Shown here: one piece after another, positions 41,912 to 51,653 of the stretch
How positions within the stretch are numbered: position 1 is the stretch's first letter
Layout of the letters: the number at the start of each line of letters is the position of its first letter
Assembly (NCBI GenBank): GCA_949296115.1
Contig: CASFNR010000003.1
Span: 1 to 64,000 of the forward strand
Source: an uncultured Eubacteriales bacterium
Lineage (GTDB): Bacteria > Bacillota > Clostridia > Oscillospirales > Oscillospiraceae
Direction: 5' to 3'
DNA: 64,000 nt
Notes under the pieces: generated by a model
What the model saw: only the letters and a program-made list of their open reading frames with translations
Databases searched by the model: none
What the model was told of the DNA's origin: nothing
Position numbers and translations under genes: made by a program

Positions 41912-41968
41912 TGTGTTCCATCCTTTTCGTTGATAATTTCCTGCTGCTTTTCTTCCAGCCAAGTCCGG

Positions 41969-42598
41969 TTACCGCTCCACGGGCCGGGCGGCCACTTCTG
42001 CCACCGCTGCGGCAAAGGCAGCGCAGGCGGCGTCACAGGCGCTTTGGGTGCCGCTGAGCAGACCGCCGCCGAAGTTGGTTTCGCTGGGGGGAGCGTATAG
42101 TTTACATAACTTCACATCTGCCGCCTTCAGCGCCGCATCCATGGCGTACATGCCCTCCAGAGGCGGGGCGATCAGGTAGGCCAGTGCCGACCCCACCCGG
42201 ACCCCGGCTTCCTTTGCCAGGAATTCCCCGGCACTGCTAACAGTGTGCGCAAGATAGGGCACCTTATTCACTTCTTCAAATCCCAGCCGGTCCAGGGCTG
42301 CCAGGGCCGCCTCCATGCCGCTGCGCACCGCCCCTGGGGTCTGCCCTGCCAGAATGCCGATGACCTCCCCGGTGTTGGGGGTGGAGGCGTTGGATGCTCC
42401 GGCGTAAAAGCTTCTGCCGTAGGCCACCGCCACCTCCGAGGCCTTGGTGGCCTCGTCCAGGGCAATGTAGGTGGCGTCGTCGCAGTCCGTGGTAAGCAGC
42501 CCCAGGGAGGGGCTGCCCTTGGGCGCACCCAGGGCGGCGCAGAGGGCGGGGCTGGCGTTTGCCAGATACCGCACCGCCAGAATCTTCACCGGAATCAT
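41969..42598 (-). CDS. eutL: Microcompartment tandem-BMC shell protein EutL
   Basis: This 209-aa protein has two fused BMC domains forming a trimer that acts as the gated pore of the shell. Blocks: LGLLTTDCDDATYIALDEAT, NASTPNTGEVIGILAGQTPG, APPLEGMYAMDAALKAADV, PPSETNFGGGLLSGTQSACD. Its ATG overlaps the eutC stop codon. Confidence 0.95.
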   Translation of the reverse strand: MIPVKILAVRYLANASPALCAALGAPKGSPSLGLLTTDCDDATYIALDEATKASEVAVAYGRSFYAGASNASTPNTGEVIGILAGQTPGAVRSGMEAALAALDRLGFEEVNKVPYLAHTVSSAGEFLAKEAGVRVGSALAYLIAPPLEGMYAMDAALKAADVKLCKLYAPPSETNFGGGLLSGTQSACDAACAAFAAAVAEVAARPVER

Positions 42599-43503
42599 AC
42601 TGCGCCCTCCAGGTGCAGGCCGACCCCGGATACCTGCTTTTTCAGAATGGTTTCAATCAGACCGGCAATGTGAGCCCCTGCCTCCACTGCCGGGGTGCCC
42701 TGGGCGTGGATGTTGGAGACTACCGTCCGGGCAGACTCCGACACCCCGGTGTGGGGTTTGTAAGTGATATAGGCGGACATGCTCTTGTCCGTCACCAGAC
42801 CGGGCCGCTCCCCCACCAGCATGCACACCAGCTCGCAGCCGGTGATGTCCCCGATGGCGTCTCCTGCACCCACCCGGCAGTACCGGACAAAAATCGGGGT
42901 GCCCGGGTCAATGCCCCGGATTTTCAGCCCCTCCCGGATGGCCGCCATGCAGTCCATGGCGTTGGCGGTGATGGCGGCGGAACTGAGTCCGTCTCCCACC
43001 ACAATCTGCACCCGGGGAGCGCTGGGCAGGGCGGCACGAATTTTCTTTTGATTTTCTTCGTCAAAACACCGGCCATGATCGGGGCGGGTCAGATATTCGT
43101 CCTTGTCATGGCAGCAGGTGCGTACCTCCACCATGCCGTTTTTCTCCGCATAATCCTCCGCAACCTGAGAGAACACCGCATCCTGGGCCGCTGCATGATC
43201 TGCCCGGAAGCGGAGCATGGTCAGGGTCTTGTACCGGGGACCGGCCCGCCCGCTGCCCAGCCGGGCGGGGGTTCGCTCCTTCATTTTTCGAAATTTTTCC
43301 TTGTTTTCCGGATTCTCCGTGAGATACAGCTTGCGCAGGTCCAGCTGCGTCACATCCGGCACGAAATCCCCGTCGCCGTAGCCGGTGGGTTTTGCTTCCG
43401 GCTGGGGTGCGGCGGCATGATACTCGGTGGCTTTCACCATCGGCGGCTCATCCATGGTGCTGAGTATCTGGGCAACCATGGCTGCCAATTCCTGTTTGTT
43501 CAT
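42595..43503 (-). CDS. eutC: Ethanolamine ammonia-lyase small subunit
   Basis: This 302-aa protein carries the cobalamin-binding function of the lyase. Conserved blocks: TPARLGSGRAGPRYKT, RADHAAAQDAVFSQV, VVGDGLSSAAITANAMD, LVGERPGLVTDKSMSAYITY. The N-terminal helix MNKQELAAMVAQILSTM resembles a shell-encapsulation peptide and is followed by a flexible linker. ATG 43503 lies after AGGAAGTGG and 11 bases from the eutA stop. The partner eutB is three genes away. Confidence 0.96.
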   Translation of the reverse strand: MNKQELAAMVAQILSTMDEPPMVKATEYHAAAPQPEAKPTGYGDGDFVPDVTQLDLRKLYLTENPENKEKFRKMKERTPARLGSGRAGPRYKTLTMLRFRADHAAAQDAVFSQVAEDYAEKNGMVEVRTCCHDKDEYLTRPDHGRCFDEENQKKIRAALPSAPRVQIVVGDGLSSAAITANAMDCMAAIREGLKIRGIDPGTPIFVRYCRVGAGDAIGDITGCELVCMLVGERPGLVTDKSMSAYITYKPHTGVSESARTVVSNIHAQGTPAVEAGAHIAGLIETILKKQVSGVGLHLEGAV

Positions 43504-43513
43504 AATCCACTTC

Positions 43514-44878
43514 CTAATCCGTGTTTGTTTCACCGTCGGCCAGTACCAGGGTCTTGATCACCACCGGGAAGGCATTTCCCACCGGCTGACCGATGTCCAG
43601 ATAGCTTCCCGGGGACACCGCCACCCGATCCAGGCACAGAATTTCCGCCTCCGGGGGCAGCCGGGCAGCCAGGGCCTGGCCCAAGGCTTTGGCCATGTCC
43701 TGCTCCAGACAGATCAGCACCGGGGGCTGGGCCTGGGACAGAATTTCCTCCGCCAGGGATACCACTTCCCGGTAGGAGGGAGCCTGCTTGCCCGCCATGG
43801 CAATCACCGACTGGCTATCCTGCTTTGCCAGTTCCCGGCGGATTTCTCCGGGGGTGTCCACCGGCACCACCGGCAGATTTTTCAGGGGCAGGCGCACGTT
43901 CCGGCAGAATACCGTACTGCCCGACAACTGGGTGGAGTGGGAGCCGGCGCCGATGACGGTTGCCCGGATGGTCTCGGTGCCCAGGCGATATTCCTCCTGA
44001 CACAGCCCGCTCTCCCGGATGGCCCGGCCCAGCAGCGGCCCCAGGTCGCCGAATTGCAGGGGCGGCAGCACCTGCTCGATGCAGTCCGCCACGCCCCCGG
44101 AAAAGGAAATCACCCGCTCGCCCGGCGGCAGACAGAATACGGTTCCTGCCTCCCGGGTGGCCAGTGCTTCCAGCAGCCTGTCAGGCTCACGCAGTCCCAC
44201 CGCCATTTCCAACGCCTGGGTCAAGGTCCGGGCCAGGGATTCCATTGCCTCCAACGTAGGAATCTCTCCAATCTTCCAGGGGCAGATTCCCTCCAGTACC
44301 GGGGAGCGATAGGTCAAAGCCCCCGACTTGTCAAACTTCACCAGCCGTCCGCCCACGTTCAGACAGCCGGTCCGAATAATCCGCCCGTCCTCAATCAGAC
44401 TCAGATTGCTGGTTCCGCCGCCGATGTCCAGATGCACCACGGATTTTCCCGTTTCCCGGGAGAATTCCTCCGCACCGGCCCCTTTGGCGGCCAGAATGCT
44501 CTCCAGATCCGGCCCGGCAGTGGCCACCACAAAATCTCCGGCGAAATCCGACAGGGCATCCAGAACGGCCCGGGCATTTTCTTTCCGGCTGGTTTCCCCG
44601 GTGATGATGATGGCGCCGGTGTCCACCGTGTCTCTGGAAATTCCTGCTTTTTTGTATTCCGCCTGCACAATTTCCCGGATTTTCTCCCCATCCACATGGC
44701 TTTCATCCAGCAGAGGGGTAAAATACACCGGACTGCGGTAGCAGACCTGACGCCGGGTAATCTCCATTCGGGGTATCGAGAAGGCAGAGGCCTGATTTTC
44801 AACTGTCAGCCGGGACACAATCATCTGGGTGGAGGTGGTTCCCACATCCAGACCCACGCTGCGCAGCTCCTCAGACAC
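43514..44878 (-). CDS. eutA: Ethanolamine ammonia-lyase reactivating factor EutA
   Basis: This 454-aa actin-like ATPase removes damaged cobalamin from EutBC and restores activity. The phosphate-binding loops are visible: SVGLDVGTTSTQMIV at the N-terminus and VVHLDIGGGTSNLSLIEDG (about 147-165), plus FSGGVADCI. The GTG start at 44878 overlaps the end of the broken eutG frame by 8 bases. It is first intact gene of the operon. Confidence 0.93.
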   Translation of the reverse strand: MSEELRSVGLDVGTTSTQMIVSRLTVENQASAFSIPRMEITRRQVCYRSPVYFTPLLDESHVDGEKIREIVQAEYKKAGISRDTVDTGAIIITGETSRKENARAVLDALSDFAGDFVVATAGPDLESILAAKGAGAEEFSRETGKSVVHLDIGGGTSNLSLIEDGRIIRTGCLNVGGRLVKFDKSGALTYRSPVLEGICPWKIGEIPTLEAMESLARTLTQALEMAVGLREPDRLLEALATREAGTVFCLPPGERVISFSGGVADCIEQVLPPLQFGDLGPLLGRAIRESGLCQEEYRLGTETIRATVIGAGSHSTQLSGSTVFCRNVRLPLKNLPVVPVDTPGEIRRELAKQDSQSVIAMAGKQAPSYREVVSLAEEILSQAQPPVLICLEQDMAKALGQALAARLPPEAEILCLDRVAVSPGSYLDIGQPVGNAFPVVIKTLVLADGETNTD

Positions 44879-45909
44879 GCCCTGTCACCTCTTCCAGAAT
44901 CCGGCGAATCAGGAAGTCCTCTGCCGGAAGGGGATTGCTCTTGGCGCAGGGGTCCGCCAGCGCCGCCTCCACAATCTGGTTCACATTCCGCCATACCGCC
45001 CGGGGGTCCACCCCGGCCTGGGCCAGGGTTTCCGGCAGATTCAGCTCCCGGCGCAGCCGAATCAGGCCGTTTTTCAGGTTCCGCACCGCAATGGTGTCGG
45101 CGCTGCCGCCCATGCCGGCAGCCCGGGCCAGTTCCGCATATTTTTTTCCCGCGCCGTGGGCGTTGCAGCTGACCACCGACGGAATCAGAATGGCGTTGAG
45201 CCGCCCGTGAGAGACGTGGAACATCCCGCCCAGGCTGTGGGCCATGGCATGGCACAGGCCCAGACCCGCCTGAGTGAAGGCCATGCCCGCCATGGTGGCC
45301 GCCAGGTGTACCTTCAGCCGCACCCCCTGATTTCCGGCGTAGGAGGCGGGCAGAGCCGCATAGGCGCTGCTGAAAGCTTCCCGGGCCAGCAAATCCGTCA
45401 CCGCACCGGCGTCCTTGGCCACATAAGCTTCCAGAGCGTGGGTCAGAACGTCAAATCCGGTTTCCGCAATCAGCCCCTGAGGCAGGGCCTGGAGCAGATC
45501 GCTGTCCAGAATGGCCGCATCCGGACGCAGCCAGGGAATCCGTCACCTCGGAGCCGGAGCCGGAGGTGGTGGGAATGGCCACCAGGGTGTAGCTGCCTTT
45601 GGCAAAGTAGGCCATGGCTTTGGCGCAGTCCAGGGTGCTGCCCCCGCCCAGGGCAACTACCAGGTCCGGATTAAATTCCCGAAGCTTGGCGGTTCCTTCC
45701 GCCGCCAGCTCCACAGTAGGATCCGGCTGAATTTTATCAAAAATCTCCACCTGGGAGCAATTGGCGGCCTCCGCCACCTTCCGGGCTGTTCCGTTTTTTA
45801 CGAAGTAGGGGTCCGAAACCAGGAACAGCTTCTGGGCCCGAAAATCTGCCAGCCGGGAAATGGCTCCGCTGCCGCAGATCAATTTTGTCTTGCAGGAGAA
45901 TTCCTCCAT
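44871..45909 (-). pseudogene. eutG: Iron-containing alcohol dehydrogenase (EutG-like), frameshifted
   Basis: The N-terminal frame from ATG 45909 (CGSGAISRLADF, LVVALGGGSTLDCAKAMAYF, IPTTSGSGSEVT) is intact up to about 45,541. The rest continues in another frame (PWLRPDAAILDSDLL, GFDVLTHALEAYVAKDAG, GLCHAMAHSLGGMFHVSHG with iron-binding histidines) to the stop at 44871. Between the two, roughly 15-20 residues that normally follow GSEVT are missing, so a deletion of about 50 bases not divisible by three is likely. EutG reduces acetaldehyde to ethanol and regenerates NAD+ inside the shell, so this step may be lost or covered elsewhere. Confidence 0.85.
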
Positions 45910-45978
45910 AACCAAACACCGCCTTTTCAGCGGTAGTATTTCCACTGTCAGGAAAGTTATCCAAAAGAGCGCAAAAAA

Positions 45979-46004
45979 CCCCGGCTTCCATTCGGAAGCC
46001 GGGG
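45979..46004 (-). terminator. Terminator between glgP and the eut operon
   Basis: CCCCGGCTTCC/GGAAGCCGGGG stem followed on the minus strand by TTTTTT. The eut operon promoter must lie in the 69 bases up to the eutG start; I see only weak boxes there (TTGGAT/AATACT) and a short ACCGC/GCGGT hairpin close to the start codon. Confidence 0.85.
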
Positions 46005-46025
46005 GTGCCGGTGTTTTGAATAGAA

Positions 46026-48332
46026 TCAGTACTGGGTGGGCTTGATGTGCCAGATTTCGGAGGCGTACTGCCGGATGGTCCGGTCGGAGGAGAGGCACTT
46101 CCGGCCAAAGGCCAGCCGATCCGCATAGTCGCGGTTGGCCTGGAGCTTGGCATCCAGATAGGACTGGTAATCCAGCAGCAGGAAGTAGTGGTCGGCCTTA
46201 TCCCAGCCGCTGCCATCCAGCAGGGAATGGAACAGGTCGCGCTGGCCGTCGTCGGTGGGGACGGTGCCGTCCACCAGGGTGTTGATGGCCCGACGCAGGT
46301 CGGCGTTGGTGTCATAGATTCCCCGGGCATAGTAGGTGGGCTCTGCCTGCCGCAGCTGCTCCACAGTATGGCCGAAGATATACTCGTTTTCGTGACCTGC
46401 CTCCTTGGCAATTTCCACATTGGCGCCGTCCAGGGTGCCCAGGGTCACCGCACCGTTGAGCATCAGCTTCATGTTGCCGGTGCCGGAAGCTTCGGTGCCG
46501 GCGGGGGAAATCTGCTCGGAAATGTCGGCGGCGGGAATGATATGCTCAGCGTAGGAGCAGTTGTAGTTCTGGACAAAGACCACCTTCAGCTTGTCGGCCA
46601 CGGCAGGGTCGTTGTTGATCATCCGGGCAACCCGGTTGATGTAGCGGATGATGGCCTTGGCCCGGGCGTAGCCGGGGGCGGACTTGGCGCCGAACAGGTA
46701 AACGGTGGGATGGAAGTCGGGCAGACGGCCTTCCTTCAGACGGAAGTAAATATCCACCACGGCCAGAATGTTCAGCAGCTGCCGCTTGTACTCGTGCAGA
46801 CGCTTGACCTGCACGTCGAAGATGAAGTCGGGGTTCAGCATTACGCCTTCCTGCTTGGCGACCACGGAGCACAGCTGCTCCTTCTTCAGACGCTTGATGG
46901 CGTTGAACCGGGTGACGGTCTCGTCATTGATGTGGTCCTTCAGCTTGCCGATGATGTCCAGATCCTTCAGGAAGTCGCCGCCAACCAGCTCCCGCACCAT
47001 TGCGGTCAGCTCGGGGTTGCACAGGCCGATCCAGCGGCGGGGGGTAATGCCATTGGTCTTGTTCTGGAACCGCTCCGGATAGACGCAATACCACTCCTTG
47101 AAGCAGTCATCCTTCAGAATCTGGGTGTGAATCTCGGCCACACCGTTGACGTAGGAGCCAACGTAAACAGACAGATTAGCCATGTGGGCCACATTGTCCC
47201 GGATGATGAAGAGATTGGGATGTTCCTGTTTCAGCTTGGCGTCAATCTGGCAGATGATGTCCACGATTTCAGGCACAACGGAGCGCATCAGATCCAGGGG
47301 CCACTTCTCCAGGGCCTCGCCCATGACGGTGTGGTTGGTGTAGGAGAAGGTTTTCTGGGCCACATCGAAGGCCTGGTCGAAGTTCATGCCCTCCTGCATC
47401 AGCAGCCGGATCAGTTCGGGGATGGACATGGCAGGGTGGGTATCGTTCAGCTGAACGGCATAATAGGTGCTGAACTGGGTCAGGTCATTTCCATGGGCCA
47501 GCTTGAAGGTCCGCAGCATATCCTGCAGGGAAGCGGAGGACAGCACATACTGCTGCTTGATGCGCAGCCGCTTGCCTTCCCAGGTGGAGTCGTTGGGGTA
47601 CAGAACGCGGGTGATGTCCTCTGCCTTGTTCTTGGCGTCCAGGGCCCGGAGGTAGTCCTGATCGTTGAAGGCGTTGAAGTCCAGCTCCTGCTCTGCCTCA
47701 CACTGCCACAGACGCAGGGTGCCCACATTGCTGGTGCCGTAGCCGATGACGGGTACGTCGTAGGGGACAGCCAACACGGTATGCTCCGGGAACTTGATCT
47801 TCACGGTATGGTTATACCGGCGGTAAGACCAGGGATCACCATACTTGGTCCAGTCATCCGCCTTTTCCACCTGGCTGCCGTTGCCGTCAAAACTCTGCTT
47901 GAACAGGCCGAACTTGTAGCGCAGACCGTAACCGGACAGGGGGATGTTGGTGGACGCAGCGGAATCCAGGAAGCAGGCAGCCAGACGGCCCAGACCGCCG
48001 TTGCCCAGGGCGTCGTCCTCGATGTCCTCCAGCACAGCCAGGTCCACGCCCCGCTCTGCAAAGAGCTTCTTCATCTCGTCCAGGATGCCCAGGTTGAACA
48101 GGTTGCTGTAAACCAGCCGGCCAATGAGATACTCGGCGGAAATATAGTAGGCTTTGCGCTCGTGCATCCGGGTTTTCTTGGAACGGCTCCAATTGTCCGA
48201 AATAGCCATCATCACGGCCTGACCCAGGGCCTCGTGCAGCTCCTGGGGGGTTGCCTCGGTGAGGGATACGTCACAAGTGTACTTCAGCTGCGCCTCCGTC
48301 CACTTCAGGATGTTTACACAATTCAGGTTCAT
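46026..48332 (-). CDS. glgP: Glycogen phosphorylase
   Basis: This 768-aa GT35 enzyme releases glucose-1-phosphate from glycogen. Recognisable: ISAEYLIGR, EDDALGNGGLGRLAACFLDS, VQLNDTHPAMSIPELIRL, TNHTVMGEALEKWP, RRWIGLCNPEL, VQVKRLHEYKRQLLN and the pyridoxal-phosphate site EASGTGNMKLMLNGA with its lysine. It is full length for the family's shorter members. It has its own promoter (48432-48460) and terminator and is not part of the eut operon. Confidence 0.97.
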   Translation of the reverse strand: MNLNCVNILKWTEAQLKYTCDVSLTEATPQELHEALGQAVMMAISDNWSRSKKTRMHERKAYYISAEYLIGRLVYSNLFNLGILDEMKKLFAERGVDLAVLEDIEDDALGNGGLGRLAACFLDSAASTNIPLSGYGLRYKFGLFKQSFDGNGSQVEKADDWTKYGDPWSYRRYNHTVKIKFPEHTVLAVPYDVPVIGYGTSNVGTLRLWQCEAEQELDFNAFNDQDYLRALDAKNKAEDITRVLYPNDSTWEGKRLRIKQQYVLSSASLQDMLRTFKLAHGNDLTQFSTYYAVQLNDTHPAMSIPELIRLLMQEGMNFDQAFDVAQKTFSYTNHTVMGEALEKWPLDLMRSVVPEIVDIICQIDAKLKQEHPNLFIIRDNVAHMANLSVYVGSYVNGVAEIHTQILKDDCFKEWYCVYPERFQNKTNGITPRRWIGLCNPELTAMVRELVGGDFLKDLDIIGKLKDHINDETVTRFNAIKRLKKEQLCSVVAKQEGVMLNPDFIFDVQVKRLHEYKRQLLNILAVVDIYFRLKEGRLPDFHPTVYLFGAKSAPGYARAKAIIRYINRVARMINNDPAVADKLKVVFVQNYNCSYAEHIIPAADISEQISPAGTEASGTGNMKLMLNGAVTLGTLDGANVEIAKEAGHENEYIFGHTVEQLRQAEPTYYARGIYDTNADLRRAINTLVDGTVPTDDGQRDLFHSLLDGSGWDKADHYFLLLDYQSYLDAKLQANRDYADRLAFGRKCLSSDRTIRQYASEIWHIKPTQY

Positions 48333-48431
48333 AATCGCTCTCCATTCTTAAAAAGCGGAACACCGCCATCGCTTTCTTTCTTTTGCGGCGCTGCGGGGGG
48401 CAGAACCTCCCCCAATTCCGCACGCCTATAC

Positions 48432-48460
48432 AGAGTAATACCTTTTCCTTTTTTTGTCAA
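48432..48460 (-). promoter_or_regulatory. Promoter of glgP
   Basis: Minus-strand TTGACA (48455-48460), 17-bp spacer, TACTCT (48432-48437), about 100 bases before the start codon. The rest of the 48333-48587 gap shows no gene. Confidence 0.6.
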
Positions 48461-48587
48461 GTAAAACACGACGAAAAGGCGGTATCACTTCTTTTTTTGG
48501 CATAATGATGAGATTTTGTCCAAGGGAAGCGTCAATTATACCTGACATTTTCCCGGGAACACAGGGGTTCTCTATCTTACGAAAAAA

Positions 48588-48613
48588 CGGACCCGCTGGT
48601 GCCAGCGGGTCCG
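48588..48613 (-). terminator. Terminator of the MsmK-type gene
   Basis: CGGACCCGCTGG/CCAGCGGGTCCG stem with TTTTTT after it on the minus strand. Confidence 0.85.
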
Positions 48614-48628
48614 GAAAATGGTATGGAC

Positions 48629-49813
48629 TTAGGCTTCCAGGTTAATGCCGGTCTCCTTGGAGAAGACGTGGCAGACGTGACCGGGGAAGTTGAACTTGAC
48701 GGTGGAGCCGTTGGACAGAGCGGAAACCTCGGCGGCGCTCATGTTCATGGTGGAAACCACCATCACCACATCGCGGCCCATGGAGGTGACGTGCAGGTGC
48801 ACGGAGGAGCCCATCATTTCGGACACATCCACCTTGCCCTCAATGCCGGAGCCCAGCTCGATGTGCTCGGGACGGACGCCCAGAACCACATCCTGCTCAG
48901 CCACGTTGTTCTTGGCCAGGGCAGCCTGCTTCTCAGCGCTCAGCTCAACAGTCAAGCAGTCCAGCTTCACGGCATATTTACCATTTACCTTAACCAGCTT
49001 GGCGTTCTCGAACATGTTCATCTGAGGCGTACCGATGAAGGTAGCGACGAACAGGTTGTAGGGGTGGTTGAACACTTCCTGGGGGGTGCCGATCTGCTGA
49101 ATGAAGCCGTCCTTCATGATGACGATCCGGTCGCCCAGGGTCATGGCCTCGGTCTGGTCGTGGGTAACGTAGATGAAGGTGGTGTTGATCCGCTCACGGA
49201 GCTTGATGATCTCAGCACGCATCTGGTTACGGAGCTTGGCGTCCAGGTTGGACAGAGGCTCGTCCATCAGCATGACCTGAGGAGAACGAACGATTGCACG
49301 GCCGATGGCAACACGCTGACGCTGACCGCCGGACAGAGCCTTGGGCTTACGGCCCAGGTACTGAGTGATGTCCAGAATTTCAGCAGCCTGCTTGACAGCC
49401 TTGTCAATCTCATCCTTGGGGGTGTGACGCAGCTTCAGGGCGAAGGCCATGTTATCGTAAACAGTCATATGGGGGTACAGGGCGTAGTTCTGGAAGACCA
49501 TGGCGATGTCCCGGTCCTTGGGGGCCACATCGTTGACCAAACGGTCGCCGATGTACAGTTCGCCTTCGGAGATCTCTTCCAGTCCGGCGATCATACGCAG
49601 GGTGGTGGACTTGCCGCAGCCGGAGGGTCCGACCAGCACGATGAATTCCTTATCTGCGATCTCCAGGTTGAACTCCTGGACAGCCACGACACCCTTGTCG
49701 GTGATCTGCAGATTGGTCTTCTTCTCGGGCTCGCCCTTCTTCTTCTTTTTCTTTGCGTCGTCGCCGCTGTAGGGGTAGATCTTCTTTACGTTCTTCAGGG
49801 TCAAACTTGCCAT
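48629..49813 (-). CDS. MsmK/UgpC-type carbohydrate ABC transporter ATPase
   Basis: This 394-aa ATPase powers sugar importers. Walker [10 protein letters not shown], signature [14 protein letters not shown], Walker [15 protein letters not shown], switch His in [13 protein letters not shown], and a C-terminal OB-type regulatory domain (about 270-394, [12 protein letters not shown]). An unusual Lys-rich insert (about residues 20-36, [15 protein letters not shown]) sits between the first strand and Walker A. No permease or binding-protein gene is adjacent, consistent with one ATPase shared by several sugar importers. A long leader of about 250 bases precedes ATG 49813; an AAAGGAGG at about 49,937 has no start codon near it. 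Confidence 0.9.
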   Translation of the reverse strand: MASLTLKNVKKIYPYSGDDAKKKKKKGEPEKKTNLQITDKGVVAVQEFNLEIADKEFIVLVGPSGCGKSTTLRMIAGLEEISEGELYIGDRLVNDVAPKDRDIAMVFQNYALYPHMTVYDNMAFALKLRHTPKDEIDKAVKQAAEILDITQYLGRKPKALSGGQRQRVAIGRAIVRSPQVMLMDEPLSNLDAKLRNQMRAEIIKLRERINTTFIYVTHDQTEAMTLGDRIVIMKDGFIQQIGTPQEVFNHPYNLFVATFIGTPQMNMFENAKLVKVNGKYAVKLDCLTVELSAEKQAALAKNNVAEQDVVLGVRPEHIELGSGIEGKVDVSEMMGSSVHLHVTSMGRDVVMVVSTMNMSAAEVSALSNGSTVKFNFPGHVCHVFSKETGINLEA

Positions 49814-50101
49814 ACTGTTTCGACTCCGAACGCACCGAGCCTTTCGCGTGCGTTCTCGCATACCGGAAAGCGAAATTCCGGCAGCATTACGACAGGTCTC
49901 CACACTGCCGCACCGTGAGTCAGACGGGTGTTTCCTCCTTTAATATAGCGGAAATACGTCTATTTTGGTGGAGTAGGCGCAATCCGCCTGGATAAAGTAA
50001 TGATAACACAGCTTCTTTTTGCTGGCAATCGTAGGTAATTACAGTTTTTGCCTTCTTTTTTTAGGCAATCTGCTAAAACCTCCCAAAATAACGGAAGTAT
50101 T

Positions 50102-51382
50102 TTACCCGATCCGCCAGCCGGATTCCTCTGCTTCCAGGAAGGCGGAATAAAAAGCCGTCATGGCCTGCTCCAGATAGACAGCATCAGCCACGGCGCCGGT
50201 CTCAAAGCAGCTGTGCATGGCCAGCTGGGCCAGCCCAATGTCTGCAGTGGGAACGCTGACGTGAGCCAGAGAAATCCGGCCCAGGGTGGAGCCGCCGGGA
50301 AGGTCGGCCCGGTTGTGGAAGGTCTGCACCGGGACGCCGGCCTTACCGCAGATTTTCCGGAAGACTCCCGCCGCTGCGCCATCGGTGCAGTAGCTCTGGC
50401 TGGCGCTGAACTTCAGCACGATGCCTTTGCCCATCACCGGGGCGTTGGCGGCATCGGCGTATTCCGGATGATTGGGATGAACCGCATGGGCGTTGTCTGC
50501 GGAGACCAGGAAGGACTGGGCCAGCATCCGCCTCAGATCCCAGCCCATGGCTTGGCAGACCCGGATGAGGACGTCCTCCAGCAGGGTGGAGGCGGCCCCC
50601 TGAACCGAGGCCGAGCCGACTTCCTCGCTGTCAAACACACACAGCACCGGCACGGAGCGGCTGGGGGCGGCCTGCAGGAAGCCTTGGGTGCAGCCCCAGA
50701 CGCACTCCAGGTCGTCCAGTGCAGGGGCGGAGAGGAATTCCTCCTGAAGGCCCCAGACGCAGGATTTCTGCCGGACATACAGGTAGAGGTCATGACCCAG
50801 AATGGTTCCGCCGGCGGCCTGCTCCAGCAGCTTGTCCAGCACGCCGGCGCACTCTGCGCCTCCAGCCAGGGGCAGCAGGTCCACCGCCGGGTTCCAGGAA
50901 TATCCATCATTGGCGTTTCGGTTCATATGGATTGCCACGTTGGGAATCAGCAGCAGATCCCGGTCCAGATCAACGAGTTTGGTTTTCACGCCGGTGGGCG
51001 TCTCTATGGTAACCCGGCCTGCAAGGGACAGGGGGCGGTCCAGCCAGGGAGCCATGAGCATGCCGCCGTAGCGCTCCACCCCAAGCCGGGTGTAGGTGCC
51101 GGTGAGTTCGGCATGCTCCTTGAGCTTGAAGCAAGGCCGGTCTGCGTGGCTTGCGCTCATCAGAAAGCCGCCGGCTGTCTCCTGGGGAATCCGGAAGGCA
51201 ACTACAGAAGTGCCGCCTCTGGCTACATAATAGCTTCCCCCGGGGGCCAGGGTCCAGTCCTGATATTCCGGCAGGTGGGTATAGCCGGCCTGTTCCAGCT
51301 GCTCCACAATGCCGTGCTGGGCATGGTATACGCTGTGGGCCTGGTCCAAATACCGGCACAGCCCTTCGATTCGATTGTCCAT
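50102..51382 (-). CDS. M18 family aminopeptidase
   Basis: This 426-aa metallopeptidase of the ApeB/aspartyl-aminopeptidase family has metal-site blocks SASHADRP (His), NRNANDGYSWNPAVDLLPL, VFDSEEVGS (the Asp and Glu pair), LVSADNAHAVHPNHPEY and near the C-terminus AMHSCFETGA. It removes N-terminal residues, often acidic, from peptides in the cytosol. ATG 51382 follows AGGAGGATAACTTC. It is a single-gene unit divergent from spo0A. Confidence 0.92.
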   Translation of the reverse strand: MDNRIEGLCRYLDQAHSVYHAQHGIVEQLEQAGYTHLPEYQDWTLAPGGSYYVARGGTSVVAFRIPQETAGGFLMSASHADRPCFKLKEHAELTGTYTRLGVERYGGMLMAPWLDRPLSLAGRVTIETPTGVKTKLVDLDRDLLLIPNVAIHMNRNANDGYSWNPAVDLLPLAGGAECAGVLDKLLEQAAGGTILGHDLYLYVRQKSCVWGLQEEFLSAPALDDLECVWGCTQGFLQAAPSRSVPVLCVFDSEEVGSASVQGAASTLLEDVLIRVCQAMGWDLRRMLAQSFLVSADNAHAVHPNHPEYADAANAPVMGKGIVLKFSASQSYCTDGAAAGVFRKICGKAGVPVQTFHNRADLPGGSTLGRISLAHVSVPTADIGLAQLAMHSCFETGAVADAVYLEQAMTAFYSAFLEAEESGWRIG

Positions 51383-51473
51383 GAAGTTATCCTCCTGTGC
51401 ATATACTTCTGTCTGCACCCATTTTACACGGGAAGAACCCCTGCGTCAACTGGATTTCCCCTTTGCCGTGTTT

Positions 51474-51504
51474 TGTCGAATAGTGTCGAATTACTTTGTA
51501 TAAT
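51474..51504 (+). promoter_or_regulatory. Two tandem 0A boxes and distal spo0A promoter
   Basis: TGTCGAA at 51474-51480 and again at 51484-51490, then TATAAT at 51499-51504. The boxes match the Spo0A-binding core and are 10 bp apart, i.e. on the same DNA face. They lie between spo0A and the divergent aminopeptidase, so Spo0A may control both. Confidence 0.7.
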
Positions 51505-51559
51505 TGGATAAATTGTAGAAAATTATCGGTTTCCGACGAGCGATTCTGTTGAAATCTCC

Positions 51560-51588
51560 TTGCAAAATAGACCGGGACATGGTATGCT
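51560..51588 (+). promoter_or_regulatory. Proximal spo0A promoter
   Basis: TTGCAA (51560-51565), 17-bp spacer, TATGCT (51583-51588), with another 0A-like word TTGTCGCA just downstream. A second promoter closer to the gene is the arrangement known for spo0A in Bacillus. Confidence 0.5.
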
Positions 51589-51653
51589 TTATTTGTCGCA
51601 CATGGCCTTTGACCATGGCAAGGGGAGAATTTTACATGACAGGAGAGGAATGT

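Noticed and set aside
46047..48464. 805-codon frame antisense to glgP
   Set aside because: Shadow frame; glgP is unambiguous and has promoter and terminator.
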